Shown: positions 61,541-64,000 of the stretch, piece after piece
How the letters are laid out: every line of letters starts with the position of its first letter
Numbering within the stretch: the stretch's first letter is position 1
DNA from: Methylovirgula sp. HY1
Lineage (GTDB): Bacteria > Pseudomonadota > Alphaproteobacteria > Rhizobiales > Beijerinckiaceae
Assembly (NCBI RefSeq): GCF_019343105.1
Contig: NZ_CP073764.1
Coordinates: 3,212,001 to 3,276,000 of the forward strand
DNA: 64,000 nt
Reading direction: 5' to 3'
Position numbers and translations under genes: made by a program
The notes under the pieces: model-generated
Databases searched by the model: none
What the model saw: the letters and a program-made list of their open reading frames with translations, nothing else
Told to the model about the DNA's origin: nothing

Positions 61541-63112
61541 TCATGGCGACGCAACTTTTACCGTGTCTTGGGACAGAAGCGACGGCAGATGCGTCTCATA
61601 CCAGCCGCGCAGCTCCGACAACAAGGGATGCGCGAGGTCCTTCGCCAAATATTTTGCGATCCGTGGCAGATGCGCAAGATAGTCCGGCTTGTGATCGCGC
61701 TTGTCGAGGCGCGCGAATATGCCAAGAATTTTGGTTGCTCTTTGCGCGCCGAGAATCGCATAGGCGCTGGTGAAGCTCGCGATGTCGAAATGCTCACCTC
61801 CAGCCTGACGCAATTGTGCATAAAGGCCGAGCAGCCGCAGTTCTATATCGTTCGGCACATCCACGCGGGCGTCTTGCAACAGTGATACGACGTCATAGGC
61901 AGGATGGCCGCGCACGCAATCCTGAAAATCGATAATGCCGATGCGCGAGAAGCTGGTTTTCTGCGGCAACCAAAGAAGATTTGGCGAATGATAATCGCGC
62001 AGCGTCCAGGTCGCAGCGGCGTTGACGACGTCGCGCAGCGCGTGCCGCCAGAGATTGACGAATGTGGCTTTCGCGCCCGAAGGCAAGGTGGCATGCGCCA
62101 CATGCGGTGCATACCAGTCGAGCAGCAATTCCACCTCGATGGCGAGAGCATCCAGGTCATAGGGTGGAATGCTGTAGATCATCTCGTCGTCGAGAGACAC
62201 CGCATCGGGCAATGATGAATGATGCAGATGCGCGAGCGCGGCGACAGCCTCGGCATAGCGTTCGAGGATGACCCCTTGGCTGTCGACGACGCCCTCATTG
62301 CCGAAATCTTCGAGAAGCGCGACGCCGGTCGTGCGATCGAGCGCCAGAATTTCTGGCGCCGAAAGGCCGGCATCGCGCAGGCCCTTATCGATTGCGACAA
62401 AGGCCGATATGTCTTCGGCGAGATGCGCCAATTCGCCATAGGATTTGCCGGCGCGCAACGCTGGCCCATCCTGGCGCGGCGGTGAGATCATGAGGATCGC
62501 GGTTTGGCCGTCAGGCTTGCGCAGCCTCTCATAGGCGCGTGTCGACGCGTCGCCCTGCATGGGCATGCGCTCGGCCGCGGCCCAGTCCGTTCCAGCGAGA
62601 AGATCGCCGATCGCATGCGCGAGAGCGAGCCTCGGCGCCATCGGGCCTATGCCGGTCAGCGTCGCGGCGCGATAATCGGCGCCGCGTGCCGCATCCATGC
62701 TGAAGGCGATGTCGAGCCGATCTCCGGTCAAATAGATTCCGGCATGTTCCGGCCATTCGACGATGACGAGCGCGCCCTCCGCGGCTTCTTCCCAGCCGAG
62801 TTCGGCGAGCTCGTCGGGCCGGGCAATTCGATAAAGATCGGCGTGCACGATCGGATAGCCGCCTTCATAGATCTGCATCAAAGTGAAGGTCGGACTCGGC
62901 ACTTCGAGATCCTGGTCGCGCATGAGTGAGCGGATGAGTGCCCGTGCGAATGTGGTTTTGCCAGCTCCGAGGTCGCCGGCAAGAGTCACGAGATCGCCGG
63001 GTCTGATCCAGCACGCGACATCGGCGGCGAGCCCGATCGTGGCTGCCTCGTCGGGAAGATCCAGCCGCCATTTGGCTTGCCGATCCATCGTTTGCGGCGT
63101 TGGAGCCGCCAT
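61541..63112 (-). CDS. tsaE: TsaE ATPase fused to AmgK-like phosphotransferase
   Basis: A 523-residue two-domain protein. The N-terminal TsaE part (about 12-150) has Walker A AGDLGAGKTTFARAL and the PSPTF switch; TsaE helps make the t6A37 modification of tRNA. The C-terminal APH-type kinase (about 170-515) carries LRDYHSPNLLWLP, where D and N are catalytic and metal ligands, and IGIIDFQDCVRGHPAYDV. AmgK phosphorylates MurNAc/GlcNAc at C1, feeding MurU next door. From memory, this fusion recurs in Rhizobiales. Coupling of the two roles is unproven. Confidence 0.9.
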   Translation of the reverse strand: MAAPTPQTMDRQAKWRLDLPDEAATIGLAADVACWIRPGDLVTLAGDLGAGKTTFARALIRSLMRDQDLEVPSPTFTLMQIYEGGYPIVHADLYRIARPDELAELGWEEAAEGALVIVEWPEHAGIYLTGDRLDIAFSMDAARGADYRAATLTGIGPMAPRLALAHAIGDLLAGTDWAAAERMPMQGDASTRAYERLRKPDGQTAILMISPPRQDGPALRAGKSYGELAHLAEDISAFVAIDKGLRDAGLSAPEILALDRTTGVALLEDFGNEGVVDSQGVILERYAEAVAALAHLHHSSLPDAVSLDDEMIYSIPPYDLDALAIEVELLLDWYAPHVAHATLPSGAKATFVNLWRHALRDVVNAAATWTLRDYHSPNLLWLPQKTSFSRIGIIDFQDCVRGHPAYDVVSLLQDARVDVPNDIELRLLGLYAQLRQAGGEHFDIASFTSAYAILGAQRATKILGIFARLDKRDHKPDYLAHLPRIAKYLAKDLAHPLLSELRGWYETHLPSLLSQDTVKVASP

Positions 63113-63132
63113 TCCTGACTTCCTTATTCCAG

Positions 63133-63247
63133 TGAGCGAAAACGCTGCAAATCAAAAAGCTGGAGCATGCTCTCATCAATGAGACATCGGATATATCCGA
63201 TGTCTCAATATCGGAAAAGGCATTCAACTTTTCCGGAACATGCTCTA
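63133..63247. repeat. Dispersed palindromic mosaic repeat, copy F
   Basis: GAGCGAAAACGCT, then AAATCAAAAAGCTGGAGCATG, one GACATCGGATATATCCGATG palindrome (about 63182-63206), a CGGAAAAG..CTTTTCCG hairpin and ACATGCTCTA. Layout matches copy C without its second palindrome. It lies between the tsaE fusion and the DivL-like kinase. Confidence 0.85.
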
Positions 63248-63313
63248 GGGCTCTAGCCGAAACAAGCTCGGATTCAAAGGCATAGATGAGCGACGGACTC
63301 GTTGCGCGGTTGT

Positions 63314-64000
63314 TCAGGCTGTTTTGGTTCTGGTGGCTTGCACGCCTTGCGCCGGGAAAATGCAGGTGACGGTCGTGCCTTCGCCGGGCACGGAGTCGAT
63401 GAGAACGCGGCCGCCATGCAGTTCGACCAGGGATCTGACGATCGAGAGGCCAAGGCCGACGCCGCGGTGGCGCGATCCACTCGTGTGGCTGCGGAAGCGC
63501 CCGAAGACATGGTCGAGCACTTCTGGCGGAATGCCGCGGCCCTGATCGGTCACTTTGAAAATGATTTCATCCTCGCGCCGCATCGCGGCGAGCGTGACGG
63601 TCTGCCCCGGCGCCGAGAAGCCGACGGCATTGGACAGGAGGTTGAAAAGAATCTGCCTTATGCGTTTGGCATCGGCGACGAATGCGCCGACCCCGTCAAG
63701 CGCCACCAGCTGCAAATGAATCGATGATTCGGCGACGCGATCCTGCACGCCTTCGGCCGCCTCGTACATCATCGTCCTTATATCGACGTCGCCGGGGGAA
63801 AGTTCGAGCGCATCGGCGTCGATCGACGCGAGGTCGAGAATATTATTGATGATGGCGAGCAAAGCCGTCGAGCTTTGCGTCACATAGCCGGCATATTCGC
63901 GCTGGCGCTCGTTGAGCGCGCCGACCGTGCCATCGCTCAACAGACCGATGAAGCCGATGATATTGGTCAGTGGCGAGCGCAATTCATAGGAAACGTGATG
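63314..64000 (-). CDS. DivL-like sensor kinase with Tyr at the phospho-acceptor position (3' part; 5' end outside window)
   Basis: A reading frame open to the right edge; 228 C-terminal codons are visible. The DHp helix reads HHVSYELRSPLTNIIGF: where ordinary kinases have SHELR(T/S)P, the phospho-acceptor His is Tyr, as in DivL of alphaproteobacterial cell-cycle control. The HATPase domain is intact: N-box QILFNLLSNAVGFS, G1 VTDQGRGIP and G2 GVGLGLSIVRSLVELHGG. DivL acts with DivK and CckA at the cell pole. Any PAS domains lie outside the window. The first Leu of LRSPL is a TTG and is not the true start. Confidence 0.75.
   Translation of the reverse strand, partial: HHVSYELRSPLTNIIGFIGLLSDGTVGALNERQREYAGYVTQSSTALLAIINNILDLASIDADALELSPGDVDIRTMMYEAAEGVQDRVAESSIHLQLVALDGVGAFVADAKRIRQILFNLLSNAVGFSAPGQTVTLAAMRREDEIIFKVTDQGRGIPPEVLDHVFGRFRSHTSGSRHRGVGLGLSIVRSLVELHGGRVLIDSVPGEGTTVTCIFPAQGVQATRTKTA

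Noticed and set aside
1-64000. tRNA, rRNA or CRISPR loci
   Set aside because: No cloverleaf with paired T-arm, no rRNA blocks and no direct-repeat/spacer array were found by eye. The palindromic elements are dispersed and not spaced regularly.

Overview
This 64 kb window is a chromosomal segment of an alphaproteobacterium, most likely a Hyphomicrobiales (Rhizobiales) member near Beijerinckiaceae. That placement is inferred from codon use, the TsaE-kinase fusion beside a DivL-like kinase, short dispersed palindromic mosaic repeats, and the gene families present. No rRNA, tRNA or CRISPR array was recognised.

Layout: (1) 1-2066, the start of a long repetitive surface protein that runs off the left edge. 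(2) 3.2-17.7 kb, a type II secretion system (T2SS): prepilin peptidase and secretin gspD on the minus strand, divergent gspEFGHIJKLM on the plus strand closed by a strong terminator, then a phospholipase C/acid phosphatase-type exoprotein and a GspC-like protein on the minus strand. An intact IS3-family (IS407-type) element with a 4-bp target duplication has split a small ORF that is translationally coupled to the gspC-like gene. (3) 19.7-21.0 kb, a YajR-type MFS exporter. (4) 21.2-39 kb, an exopolysaccharide locus: dTDP-rhamnose genes rfbBCDA, a beta-propeller glycosyltransferase-like protein, a Wzz/GumC co-polymerase, a VpsF-type polymerase, a GH5 hydrolase, two glycosyltransferases, a flippase, and an FAD-protein/ATP-grasp pair. 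(5) 39.3-43.3 kb, LysR/pirin and a PAS-HWE histidine kinase. (6) 43.4-49.8 kb, a TetR-controlled cyanate-utilisation cluster: OsmC, an acyl-CoA-dehydrogenase-like flavoprotein, an NrtABC/CynABD-type ABC importer and cyanase. (7) 50.1-53.7 kb, a probable Mg2+ module: an Nramp-related transporter with a non-canonical metal site, MgtC, and an unusual leader holding a small ORF; then a Mug-type DNA glycosylase. (8) 53.8-64 kb, EttA, a membrane-anchored KAP-type P-loop NTPase, an OxlT-family MFS carrier, a GST, a MurU-like nucleotidyltransferase, a TsaE/AmgK-like fusion, and the 3' part of a DivL-like kinase whose phospho-acceptor position is Tyr.

The modules are mostly independent. The T2SS and its linked exoenzyme form one export unit. 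The polysaccharide genes give activated rhamnose, assembly, polymerisation and export. The cyanate cluster supplies nitrogen as ammonia. MurU plus the AmgK-like domain suggest cell-wall sugar salvage.

The most unusual signals are: the Nramp leader, where two start sites share an identical 10-nt Shine-Dalgarno block and each lies opposite a complementary strand; the TetR/OsmC/flavoprotein/cyanase cluster; a six-copy family of palindromic elements built on TCGGATATATCCGA or related arms, some of which supply the stop codons of neighbouring genes; and the IS-split ORF upstream of gspC.
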